Assembly: GCF_004336745.1 (NCBI RefSeq)
Contig: NZ_SJXD01000011.1
Span: forward strand, 992,001-1,056,000
From: Roseococcus sp. SYP-B2431
Lineage (GTDB): Bacteria; Pseudomonadota; Alphaproteobacteria; Acetobacterales; Acetobacteraceae
Direction of reading: 5' to 3'
DNA: 64,000 nucleotides
The translations under genes and the position numbers were made by a program. Shown piece by piece: positions 1-8,625 of this stretch; the stretch's first letter is position 1; each line of letters begins with the position of its first letter. Below the pieces are notes generated by a model, which was not told the origin of the DNA, made no database searches, and was given only the letters and a program-made list of their open reading frames with translations.

Positions 1-503
1 CCGAGATACGCGCCAATGGCGCCGTGGGCTTCCAGCAGGTCGGCGGCCGCCTGATCCAGCCCCCGGGGCCGACCAACCCGCTCGGGCCGCTGCGGATCGG
101 GCTCCAGGATTCCGACGGCATCTTCCTGCACGGCACCAACCGGCCGGGCCTGTTCGCCCGCCCCGGCCGCGCGCTGTCGCATGGCTGCGTGCGCGTGGAG
201 CGTGTGCGCGACCTCGCGGCCTGGCTGCTGGACACGACCCCGGCCTCGGTGGACGCGACGCTGGCCACGGGCCGCACCCAGGATGTCCATCCGCTCCAGG
301 AGGTGCAGGTGGCGCTGGCCTATCTGACGATCTGGCCGGATCGCGGCCGGCAGCTGGTGGCCTATGCGGACAACTACGGGCTGGATGCGCCCGGCGCGCG
401 GCGGGCCTCGTTCCGGCGCGTCTACCGGGCGCCGCCACAGACGCCGGAGCAGCAGATGGAAGCGGCGGCACGGCTGCCGCCGCAGGAGGACGACCCGCTC
501 TGA
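1..503 (+). CDS. L,D-transpeptidase (YkuD family), C-terminal part
   Basis: The reading frame is open at the left edge, so only the last 166 residues are present. The YkuD catalytic signature is intact: an HGT motif followed about 20 residues later by SHGCVRVE, which carries the nucleophilic cysteine. Such enzymes act in the periplasm and make 3-3 peptidoglycan cross-links or attach proteins to the wall by attacking a tetrapeptide stem. The tail after the catalytic region, with a PPQTPEQQ-type low-complexity stretch, resembles the long YcbB-like class, but the N-terminal domains that would settle this lie outside the window. The gene ends 39 bases before a convergent gene. Confidence 0.9.
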   Translation, partial: EIRANGAVGFQQVGGRLIQPPGPTNPLGPLRIGLQDSDGIFLHGTNRPGLFARPGRALSHGCVRVERVRDLAAWLLDTTPASVDATLATGRTQDVHPLQEVQVALAYLTIWPDRGRQLVAYADNYGLDAPGARRASFRRVYRAPPQTPEQQMEAAARLPPQEDDPL

Positions 504-504
504 T

Positions 505-542
505 TCGGAGGCGCTCGGAGGCGCCCCCGCCTTCTACTCCGC
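505..542. terminator. Short convergent intergenic stretch with a small inverted repeat
   Basis: The gap between the convergent transpeptidase and LLM oxidoreductase genes holds a direct repeat of TCGGAGGCGC and a 5-bp dyad (GGCGC...GCGCC). It may end transcription from both sides, but there is no T-tract. Confidence 0.2.
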
Positions 543-1652
543 CTACTCCGCCGCCGGACGCACCGCCGCCTGCGGCACCAGATGCCGCACCCGCGGAGCG
601 ACCTCCTCCATGAGGAGCCGCAGCGAGTTCCGCCAGGCGCCTGGGTTCTCCGAATAGTCGAAGCCGAAGACCAGGATCGAGCCGAAGCCGCCGACCTCCT
701 CGTAGACGCGTTCCAGCTTCTGCGCGACGGTCCGCGGCGAGCCGACCAGCCAGTTGCGGCGCGCGCAGTATTCCACCGTCACGTCGCTATCGGGCACCTC
801 GGGGCTGTGCTTGAGATATTCCAGGAACCCGAAATTCGCGAGCAGCGGCAGGAAGTACTCACCCATCATCCGGCCCATCATGCCGCCCACCGAAAGCCGC
901 CAGGCCTCCTCGTCCGTGTCGGCGACGAAGACCTCGCGCACGAGGCGCCAGTCGCGCCGGTCCGGCGTGCGGCCGGAGCGGCGGGCGCCCTCCTCCACGG
1001 AATCCCAGTGGCTCCCGACATAGGCCGGGTTGAGGTTGAGGCTCATGGGCAGGAAGCCGCGCTCGCCGGCCAGCTTCAGCGTGTCCGAGTTCTTGCTCAG
1101 CCCCGCCACGCCGATCGGCGGATGCGGCGCCTGCAGCGGCTTGATGTGCGGCTTGAGGAAGCCGAACATCGGGTCGATCTTGCTGACGTTCCAGTACTTG
1201 CCCGCATGCGTCCAGGGCGCGTCCTCGGTCCAGGTCCGCAGGATGATCTCCAGCGCCTCGCGCGTCACGTCGCGGTTCTGGCCCGACATGCCGTCGACGT
1301 GGAAGGTGGCCCAGTCGCTCGGCAGGCCCGAGGCGGCGACGCCGAAGTTCAGCCGCCCGCCCGAGATGTGATCCAGCATAGCGACCCTGTTCGCGAGCTC
1401 CACCGGGTGGTGATAGGGCAACAGGAAGCCGCCGGGGCCGAGGCGGATGTTTTGCGTCTCGCGGAAGGCCTGGGCGATCAGCAGGTCGGGCGCCGGATGC
1501 GGCTCCCAGGGGGCGGTGTGATGCTCGCCGACCCAGGCTTCCTTGTAGCCCAGCTCGTCGAGCCATCGCATGACCTGGAGATCCCAGTCGTGCCCGTCCC
1601 TGAGCGACCGCTCGGGCGGGTGCGAGGGCATGGTGAAGAAGCCGAAATCCAT
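543..1652 (-). CDS. LLM class flavin-dependent oxidoreductase (bacterial luciferase-like)
   Basis: A 369-residue luciferase-like monooxygenase. The N-terminus (MDFGFFTMPSHPP), the WVGEHH motif near residue 40 and the LDHISGGRLNFGV segment near residue 95 are typical of FMNH2-dependent TIM-barrel oxygenases, which use reduced flavin and O2 on small organic substrates. The substrate cannot be read from sequence. The start is an ATG at 1652, preceded by a GGGAG Shine-Dalgarno that sits inside a perfect 10-bp hairpin (separate entry). The gene follows, on the same strand, a hydrolase and a Bug receptor, so a role in breaking down an imported carboxylate or ester is possible. No flavin reductase gene is adjacent. 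Confidence 0.9.
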   Translation of the reverse strand: MDFGFFTMPSHPPERSLRDGHDWDLQVMRWLDELGYKEAWVGEHHTAPWEPHPAPDLLIAQAFRETQNIRLGPGGFLLPYHHPVELANRVAMLDHISGGRLNFGVAASGLPSDWATFHVDGMSGQNRDVTREALEIILRTWTEDAPWTHAGKYWNVSKIDPMFGFLKPHIKPLQAPHPPIGVAGLSKNSDTLKLAGERGFLPMSLNLNPAYVGSHWDSVEEGARRSGRTPDRRDWRLVREVFVADTDEEAWRLSVGGMMGRMMGEYFLPLLANFGFLEYLKHSPEVPDSDVTVEYCARRNWLVGSPRTVAQKLERVYEEVGGFGSILVFGFDYSENPGAWRNSLRLLMEEVAPRVRHLVPQAAVRPAAE

Positions 1653-1658
1653 GACGAT

Positions 1659-1683
1659 GTCTCTCCCGTGTTTCGGGAGAGAC
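1659..1683 (-). promoter_or_regulatory. Hairpin enclosing the Shine-Dalgarno of the LLM oxidoreductase gene
   Basis: On the minus strand the arms GTCTCTCCCG and CGGGAGAGAC pair perfectly over 10 bp around a 5-base loop (AAACA). The 3' arm contains GGGAGAG, the only good Shine-Dalgarno, and ends 6 bases before the ATG at 1652. Pairing would hide the ribosome-binding site. It could act as a translational switch or RNA thermometer, or merely be a GC-rich accident. Confidence 0.5.
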
Positions 1684-1693
1684 TAAACCTCTG

Positions 1694-1755
1694 GTTGCAT
1701 GCAACAGAACCCGTCAGCCATGCGGTGCAGCAAGACTATGTCCGAACCATCGGAC
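1694..1755. promoter_or_regulatory. Two perfect dyads upstream of the LLM oxidoreductase gene
   Basis: A 12-bp palindrome (GTTGCATGCAAC, 1694-1705) and a second dyad with arms GTCCGA and TCGGAC spaced by 4 bases (1740-1755) lie 42 to 103 bases upstream of the ATG at 1652. Palindromes of the TTGCATGCAA type are common operators of LacI- or GntR-type regulators. No regulator gene is next to it, so the factor is unknown. The rest of the 1653-1883 gap shows nothing else I can name. Confidence 0.3.
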
Positions 1756-1883
1756 AACCGCCATCGCCAAGCGGCCGCATCGCTGCTCGGCCCCGATGGT
1801 TCCGGCCAGCTTGTAGAGATCCTGCCGACGCGAATTTCGGCCAGCGTCTTCCCCTCGAAGGCAGGGACGGAGTGCCCGGCGCG

Positions 1884-2849
1884 CTATTCCGGTCGCAGGC
1901 CGCGCCGGCGGATGAACTCGCCCCAGACCTGGCTGTCGCTTTCCATCCGCGCGCGAAGATCGGCGGCCGAACCGGAGAAGGGGATCAGCAGGTTGTCGCC
2001 CAGCCGCTTCAGCACCGTGTCGTCGCGCAGCGCCGCGCGCGAGGCGGTGTTGATCCGGCTCACCACGTCCTCCGGCATGCCGGCCGGCCCGACGATGGCG
2101 AACCATCCCGGCATGACCGGCGCGTCGATGCCCGCCTCCCTCTGCGTGGGCAGGTCGGGCAGGATGGAAAGCCGCTCGGCCGCGACCAGCGCCAGCGGCG
2201 TCACCGCGCCCGCCCGCACCTGGCCCAGCGCCACGGCCAGCACCAGGATCATCACGTCGGTCTCGCCGGAGACGATGCTGGTCAGCGCCTGGCCGGTCCC
2301 GGCATAGGGCACATGGGTGAAGGTGACGCCCGCGCGGTCGGCGATCATCTCCATCGACAGATGCGTGGAATTGCCGATGCCGGCGCTCGCATAGGTGAGC
2401 TTGCCGGGCTCGGCGCGGGCGCGGGCGAGCAGGTCGGCCACGCTGGCGATGCCGGATTTCCTGCTCGCCAGGAGGATGAAGGGCGCATCGGAGACGGGCG
2501 CGACATAGGTGAAGTCGCGCATCACGTCGTAGCTGAGGTTCGGATAGAGATGCGGATTGAAGGAGAGCTGCGAGACGCCCGGCAGCAGCAGCGTGTAGCC
2601 GTCCGGCGCCTGCTGCTTGAGGAAGTTGATGGCGACCATGCCGTTCGCGCCCGGGCGGTTGTCCACCACGATCGGCTGGCCGAGGGCACGGCCCATGGGC
2701 TCGGCGATGATGCGCGCGACCGCGTCGTTGGCCGAGCCGGGCGGCTGCGGCAGCACCAGGCGGATGGGCCGTGTCGGGAAGCCCTGCGCCAAGGCGGGCG
2801 CCGCGGCGAGGAAGGGAAGTGCCGCGAGGCCGCGGCGGGTCATTGTCAT
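1884..2849 (-). CDS. Bug-type tripartite tricarboxylate transporter receptor
   Basis: A periplasmic receptor of the Bug/TctC family, about 321 residues. A signal sequence (MTMTRRGLAALPF ... ALAQ) is followed by the family landmarks FPTRPIRLVLPQPPGS, VVDNRPGANG and APDGYTLLLPG. The start taken is ATG 2849, because a GAGGAG Shine-Dalgarno lies 8 bases upstream and overlaps the stop of the preceding hydrolase gene; GTG 2858 also overlaps that stop but lacks a spaced ribosome site. Family members bind carboxylates for TctAB permeases or act in sensing. No tctA or tctB gene is in this window, so its membrane partner must lie elsewhere or the receptor is an orphan. Confidence 0.9.
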   Translation of the reverse strand: MTMTRRGLAALPFLAAAPALAQGFPTRPIRLVLPQPPGSANDAVARIIAEPMGRALGQPIVVDNRPGANGMVAINFLKQQAPDGYTLLLPGVSQLSFNPHLYPNLSYDVMRDFTYVAPVSDAPFILLASRKSGIASVADLLARARAEPGKLTYASAGIGNSTHLSMEMIADRAGVTFTHVPYAGTGQALTSIVSGETDVMILVLAVALGQVRAGAVTPLALVAAERLSILPDLPTQREAGIDAPVMPGWFAIVGPAGMPEDVVSRINTASRAALRDDTVLKRLGDNLLIPFSGSAADLRARMESDSQVWGEFIRRRGLRPE

Positions 2850-2854
2850 GCGGG

Positions 2855-4630
2855 TCACTCCTCGAAGGGGCGCAGCGGAAGGTCGAGCGCGGAGGCGCCC
2901 AGATGCAAGGTCAGCACGGGCGGGCGGCCGTGGGGAATCTGCTTGATGTGGTCGGCATCGGTGCCTGCCAGGGAGAACCGCAGCCGGCTGCCCTTCTGGA
3001 AGATCCAGGAGGTCGCCAGCATCACCACGCGCATGCGCTCGGCCACGCCCGGGGCGAGCGGCTTCGCGTCGTCGCGGTGATAGGTGCGGAAGGGCCAGGG
3101 CGACTGGTATTCCGGCGGATGCGGCGATTCCTTGCGGTGCAGCGCGCGCAGCAGCCCCTCGGTGACATAGCGGACCGTGCCGTCCGCCTCGACCTCGGAA
3201 ATGTAGCAGAGGATGGAAGCGTCGGGCTCGCTGGAGGCCAGCGTGAGATCGGCGATGGCGTTGCCGGTGAGCTCCATCGCCTGCTCGAAGGGCGCGCTGT
3301 CATAGGCCGGCAGCGCGGCCTGCCGCTCCTGCCAGTCCGTGTAGTAGTCGAGCGCGTTGATGGCGGCGATGCGCTCGTAGCGCGTGCCGGAGCCGGAGCT
3401 GAAGGAGAAATCCGTGGGATGCGCCGCCTCGCCGCCGTTCACGGCCGCTGGCTGCAGCGCACCCGCGGCCAGATGCAGGCGGGTCGGCGGCACCGGCGGC
3501 CAGCTCGCCGCCTCCTGCCAGGTCTCGCCGTGCATGGAGAAGAAGTGGATCGGCGATTCCTCGCGCAGGCCGGTCGTCCGGCCCATCAGGTATTCGTCGA
3601 AGAAGCGCAGCAGCTCCCCGAGGAGCGCGAATTCCGGATCGATGCGGCCGCGCCAGGGCGAGACGTTGCAACGCGCGCCATGGTCCCAGGGGCCGAGCAG
3701 CAGATGCGTCGGATTGCCCTGCATGGTCAGGTAGCGCGCGATGGCGGAATTGGCGTAGCCCACGCCGTCCATCCAGCCGGAGACGGCATAGATCGCCACG
3801 TCCCGGCGGATCGACTTGCACACCGAATAGGGGCTGATGTTCGCCGAGGAGAAGCCTGAATCGTAGGGCAGCTTCTGCTCGCGGAAATTCAGGTCGGTGA
3901 TGAAGTCGGGCATGCGGAAGTTGCCGAGATGCTGCTTCACCGCCTCGCGCAGGAGCGCGCCGTCCGCATCCTCGTCCACCGGCATGGGGCCGGCGAGGTC
4001 GGGGTTGGAGAAGTAGGAGACCTTGGAGAGCAGGTCGCGCCGGTCATGGTCCATGGCGACCATGAGCTCGTCATAGACCTGCGCCAGCCGGTTCAGGAAC
4101 ACGCCGCCCGGGTAGTAGTGGTCCGACCAGGTGTCCCAGACGGCGAAGAGCGGCACGATCGCCTTCACCGCCGGATGCCCCGTGCTGGCAAGGAAATCCG
4201 AGGCGGCGCCGGGATAGGAGATGCCCGTCGCGCCGATGCGCCCGTCCGACCAGGGCTGCGCCACGATCCAGTCGGCGATCTCGCGCGCATCCTCGCGCTC
4301 GCGGGGCGACCGGAAGCTGTCGCGCGTGCCGAAGCTGGCGCCGGTGCCGCGGATGTCCACCACGACCAGCGCGTAGCCGCGCGGCACCAGCATGTCGCGG
4401 AATCTTCCCGCGTTGGGGGAGCACTCGCCCTGCCCGCCTGGCCGCAGGGCGAAGCGGCGGTAATAGGGCGTGTGGATGAGCACGGCGGGCACGGGCCCGG
4501 TGGCGCCTTCCGGCACCCAGGCATCCACCGCGAGCCGGCAGCCGTCGGGCATGGTGACGTAGCAGGAGATGGGCCTGGCCGGGACCGCGTGCTCGGCCGG
4601 CCGGCCCTCCAGGTAGCGCGAGGGCGGCAC
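2855..4630 (-). CDS. CocE/NonD family alpha/beta hydrolase (X-Pro dipeptidyl-peptidase-like)
   Basis: About 591 residues from a GTG start at 4630. An earlier in-frame ATG would run into the divergent ABC permease gene and would add residues unlike the family. The MPDGCRLAVDAWVP segment is the conserved beginning of the CocE fold. The nucleophile elbow GISYPG places the catalytic serine near residue 138, and GPWDHG supplies the probable histidine region. The C-terminal part (IFQKGSRLRFSLAG) fits the jelly-roll domain of X-Pro dipeptidyl-peptidases and cocaine esterase. The family hydrolyses esters or amides; the substrate is unknown. The Bug gene follows immediately and is probably translationally coupled. 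Confidence 0.88.
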   Translation of the reverse strand: MPPSRYLEGRPAEHAVPARPISCYVTMPDGCRLAVDAWVPEGATGPVPAVLIHTPYYRRFALRPGGQGECSPNAGRFRDMLVPRGYALVVVDIRGTGASFGTRDSFRSPREREDAREIADWIVAQPWSDGRIGATGISYPGAASDFLASTGHPAVKAIVPLFAVWDTWSDHYYPGGVFLNRLAQVYDELMVAMDHDRRDLLSKVSYFSNPDLAGPMPVDEDADGALLREAVKQHLGNFRMPDFITDLNFREQKLPYDSGFSSANISPYSVCKSIRRDVAIYAVSGWMDGVGYANSAIARYLTMQGNPTHLLLGPWDHGARCNVSPWRGRIDPEFALLGELLRFFDEYLMGRTTGLREESPIHFFSMHGETWQEAASWPPVPPTRLHLAAGALQPAAVNGGEAAHPTDFSFSSGSGTRYERIAAINALDYYTDWQERQAALPAYDSAPFEQAMELTGNAIADLTLASSEPDASILCYISEVEADGTVRYVTEGLLRALHRKESPHPPEYQSPWPFRTYHRDDAKPLAPGVAERMRVVMLATSWIFQKGSRLRFSLAGTDADHIKQIPHGRPPVLTLHLGASALDLPLRPFEE

Positions 4631-4745
4631 GCGCCAGGCGGTGCTGTTCAGGTCTGCGTCGGCCAAGTCCCGGAACTCCAAACTGCGAAACGATCCTGGG
4701 GGCGAGCTTGCAACGCCATGCCGCGCCCGCCTAGGCTTCGGTCCG
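4631..4745. promoter_or_regulatory. Divergent promoter region, hydrolase versus ABC operon
   Basis: This gap separates two divergent operons. On the plus strand TTGCAA (4708-4713) and TAGGCT (4732-4737), 18 bases apart, resemble a sigma-70 promoter. It would start transcription almost at the ATG at 4746. No Shine-Dalgarno precedes that ATG, so the permease mRNA could be leaderless. The match is weak. Confidence 0.25.
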
Positions 4746-5663
4746 ATGGTGAAATTCCTGCTGCGCCGCCTGACCGTCGCCGTGCTCGTGGCCCTGACGG
4801 TGCTGACGCTGAGCTTCCTGCTCACGCGGCTGTCGGGCGACCTTGCCATCTCCATCGCCGGCCCGAGCGCGACCGCGCAGGATGTCGAGATCATCCGCCA
4901 GGCCTATGGGCTGAACCGGCCGGTCTACGTGCAGTATCTCGACTGGCTGTTCCGCGCCGTGCAGGGCGATTTCGGCGACAGCTACTTCTTCCGCGACCGC
5001 GTCTCCAACCTCATCGGCGCGCGGCTGCCGATCACCATGACGCTGGGCCTCGTCGGCCTCGGCCTGGCGCTGATCGTCGCCCTGCCGCTCGGCATCATCG
5101 CGGCCGTCCGGGAGAACACCTGGCTGGACCGGACGGTGATGATGGTGGCGCTGGTCGGCCAGGCCATGCCCTCCTTCTGGCTGGGGCTGATCCTGATGGT
5201 CTGGCTGGGGCTGAACCTCGGGCTGCTGCCCATCTCGGGCACGGGCGGGCCGGAATACTACGTGATGCCGGGGATCGTGCTGGCCTTCTCGGCGATCCCC
5301 TCGCTGATGCGGCTCACGCGCAGCGGCATGATCGAGGCCCTGTCCTCCGACTATATCCGCACGGCGCGGGCGAAAGGGCTAAGCCGACTCTCCATCCTGG
5401 TGAAGCACGGCTTCCGCAACGCGGCGATCCCGGTGGTCTCGATCGCGGCGGTGCAGCTGGGCTTCATGCTGGGCGGCTCCATCGTCATCGAGACGGTCTT
5501 CGCCATGCACGGCGTGGGCTATCTCGCCTGGGAAAGCATCAGCAAGAATGATTATCCGGTGGTGCAGGCGGTCGTTCTCGTGCTGGCGCTGATCTACATC
5601 GCGCTGACCCTGCTGGCGGACCTGTTGAACGCCGTCCTCGACCCGCGGCTGCGCACAGCATGA
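4746..5663 (+). CDS. ABC transporter permease, DppB/OppB type
   Basis: A 305-residue inner-membrane permease of the peptide/nickel ABC family. The N-terminal helix (KFLLRRLTVAVLVALTV) and the GDFGDSYFF segment are typical of DppB-like proteins. The coupling-helix region DYIRTARAKGLSRLSILVKHGFRNA is the EAA loop that contacts the ATPase. The start at 4746 gives the usual N-terminus. It begins a four-gene run (permease, permease, ATPase, ATPase) in which each stop overlaps the next start by 4 bases. Substrate class: peptides or other solutes carried by family 5 binding proteins. Confidence 0.93.
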   Translation: MVKFLLRRLTVAVLVALTVLTLSFLLTRLSGDLAISIAGPSATAQDVEIIRQAYGLNRPVYVQYLDWLFRAVQGDFGDSYFFRDRVSNLIGARLPITMTLGLVGLGLALIVALPLGIIAAVRENTWLDRTVMMVALVGQAMPSFWLGLILMVWLGLNLGLLPISGTGGPEYYVMPGIVLAFSAIPSLMRLTRSGMIEALSSDYIRTARAKGLSRLSILVKHGFRNAAIPVVSIAAVQLGFMLGGSIVIETVFAMHGVGYLAWESISKNDYPVVQAVVLVLALIYIALTLLADLLNAVLDPRLRTA

Positions 5664-6525
5664 GCGGTGCGGTGCTTCCCGGCCAGGGCGCGTGGCGCCG
5701 GCTGCTGCGCAATGCCGGCTTCGCGCTGGGCGCGCTCATCGTGGGCATCGTGCTGGTGGTGGCGATCCTGGCGCCCTGGATCACGCCCTACGATCCCTTC
5801 GCGGTGAACCTCGAGGCGCGGCTGGTCCCGCCATCCTTCATGGAGGGCGGCACGGCGGCGAACTTCCTCGGCACAGACCAGCTCGGGCGCGACTATCTCT
5901 CGCGGCTGATCTATGGCGCGCGGATCTCCATGATCATCGGCATCGCGACGGTGATCACCTCGGGGCTGATCGGCACGACCATCGGCATCCTCGGCGGCTT
6001 CTACGGCGGGCGGGTGGACGATGTGGTGATGTTCCTCATCACGGCACGGCTCTCCATCCCCGTGGTGCTGGTGGCGCTGGCCGTGGCAGGGCTGCTCGGC
6101 AGCAGCTTCCTTCTCGTCATCCTGGTGCTGGGCCTGCTGCTCTGGGACCGCTTCGCCGTCGTCGCGCGCTCCACCACCATGCAGCTGCGCACACTGGACT
6201 ATGTGAGCGCGGCCTGGTGCGCGGGCTCGTCCCAGATGAGCGTGCTGATGCGCGAGATCCTGCCGAACATCGCCACCCACCTCGCCGTCGTCGCCACGCT
6301 GGAGATGGCGCTGGCCATCCTGCTGGAGGCAGCGCTGTCCTTCCTCGGCCTGGGCGTGCCGGCGCCCCTGCCCTCCTGGGGCCTGATGATCGCGGAAGCG
6401 AAGGAATACATGTTCTTCACGCCCTGGGTGATCCTGGTGCCGGGCATCGCGCTCTTCGTGTTGGTGCTGGGCGTGAACCTGCTGGGCGACGCGCTGCGCG
6501 ACATGCTCGGCACGGATCTCAGCCG

Positions 6526-6529
<4 letters not shown>
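5660..6529 (+). CDS. ABC transporter permease, DppC/OppC type
   Basis: The second permease of the transporter, 289 residues. It has the DppC-type N-terminal domain with one helix (ALIVGIVLVVAILAPWITPYDP), the LGTDQLGRDYLSRLIYGARIS motif and a C-terminal core with the EAA loop (CAGSSQMSVLMREILPN). It would form the heterodimeric membrane channel with the preceding gene product. The start ATG overlaps the upstream stop as ATGA. The C-terminal FVLVLGVNLLGDALRDMLG is the usual end of this family. Confidence 0.93.
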
Positions 6530-7571
<1,042 letters not shown>

Positions 7572-7575
<4 letters not shown>

Positions 7576-8534
7576 GCGGCGCACCGGCCATCGAGGTTCG
7601 CGGCCTGCGCCGCGTCTTCCACGTCCGGCAGGGCCTCTTCGCGCCGCCGCGCCAGGTGGTGGCGGTGGACGACGTGTCCTTCGCCGTGCCCGCCGGCAGC
7701 GTGCTCGGCGTCGTGGGCGAAAGCGGCTGCGGGAAGTCCACCCTCGCCCGCATGATCCTCGGCCTGCTCCCGCCCTCCGCGGGGGAGGTGCTGGTCGATG
7801 GCCGCCGCCTCTCGGAGATGGACCGCCGCGCCCGCGCACGCCTCATCCAGCCGGTCTTCCAGGACCCCTTCTCCTCGCTCAACCCGCGCCGCCGCGTGCG
7901 CGACATCGTGGCCATGCCGCTCGTCGCCCAGGGCAGCATCTCCCGCGCCGAGATCGCGCGCCGCGTGGAGGAATCCCTCTCCCGCGTCGGCCTCTCCACC
8001 GAGCAGGGCACGCGCTTCCCCTCGCAGCTTTCCGGCGGCCAGCGCCAGCGCGTGGCCATCGCGCGCGCCCTCGTCCTGCGGCCGCGCATCGTCGTCTGCG
8101 ACGAGCCGACCAGCGCGCTGGACGTCTCGGTCCAGGCGCAGATCCTGAACCTGCTGGCCGAGCTGCGGCGCGAGCTGGGACTAACCTACCTCTTCATCAG
8201 CCACAACCTCGCCGTCGTGGAGCATGTCGCAAGCGAGGTCGCGGTCATGTATCTCGGCCGCATCGTCGAGACGAACGAAAGCGAGGCGCTCTTCGCCGAG
8301 CCGCGCCATCCCTATACGCGCGCGCTGCTGGCCAGCGTGCTCACGCCCGAGCCCGGCCTGGGCGTGCCGGATGTGGGCCTCGGCGACACCATGCCGGACC
8401 CCGCCAATATCCCCGGCGGCTGCCGCTTCCATCCGCGCTGCCCGCTCGCCTTCGAGCGCTGCCCGGTCGAGGCCCCGCGGACCACGCCGAACGGCGCTGG
8501 CTTCGTGGAGTGCCACCTGGCGGAAACGGCCTGA
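7572..8534 (+). CDS. ABC transporter ATP-binding protein, DppF/OppF type
   Basis: A 320-residue ATPase, partner of the preceding one. Walker A GESGCGKST, signature LSGGQRQR, Walker B IVVCDEP and the C-terminal CRFHPRCPLAFERC cysteine motif are all present. The best start is GTG at 7572, giving a GTGA overlap with the previous stop and an N-terminus (SGAPAIEVRGLRRVF) of family length; upstream in-frame starts would overlap the previous gene by 100 bases. This is the last gene of the ABC run. Confidence 0.92.
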
Positions 8535-8586
8535 GCCGCCCGCGCCCTTCGCGTGGCAGGGCTCTGCTTCGGACATCGCAGTTCCA

Positions 8587-8612
8587 CGGCGCGGGCACGC
8601 TGGCCCGCGCCG
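8587..8612. terminator. Perfect 10-bp GC hairpin between convergent genes
   Basis: Arms CGGCGCGGGC and GCCCGCGCCG pair perfectly around a 6-base loop. The hairpin lies between the convergent ends of the ABC operon (8534) and the binding-protein gene (8626), so it may stop transcription from both sides. There is no T-tract. Confidence 0.5.
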
Positions 8613-8625
8613 CCTCAGCCCGGCG

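Noticed and set aside
582-3080. Long plus-strand frame across the LLM oxidoreductase and Bug genes
   Set aside because: It crosses two genes and an intergenic region on the opposite strand and has no domain.
4631-4894. Longer N-terminus for the CocE-type hydrolase
   Set aside because: It would overlap the divergent ABC permease gene and adds residues unlike the family; GTG 4630 fits.
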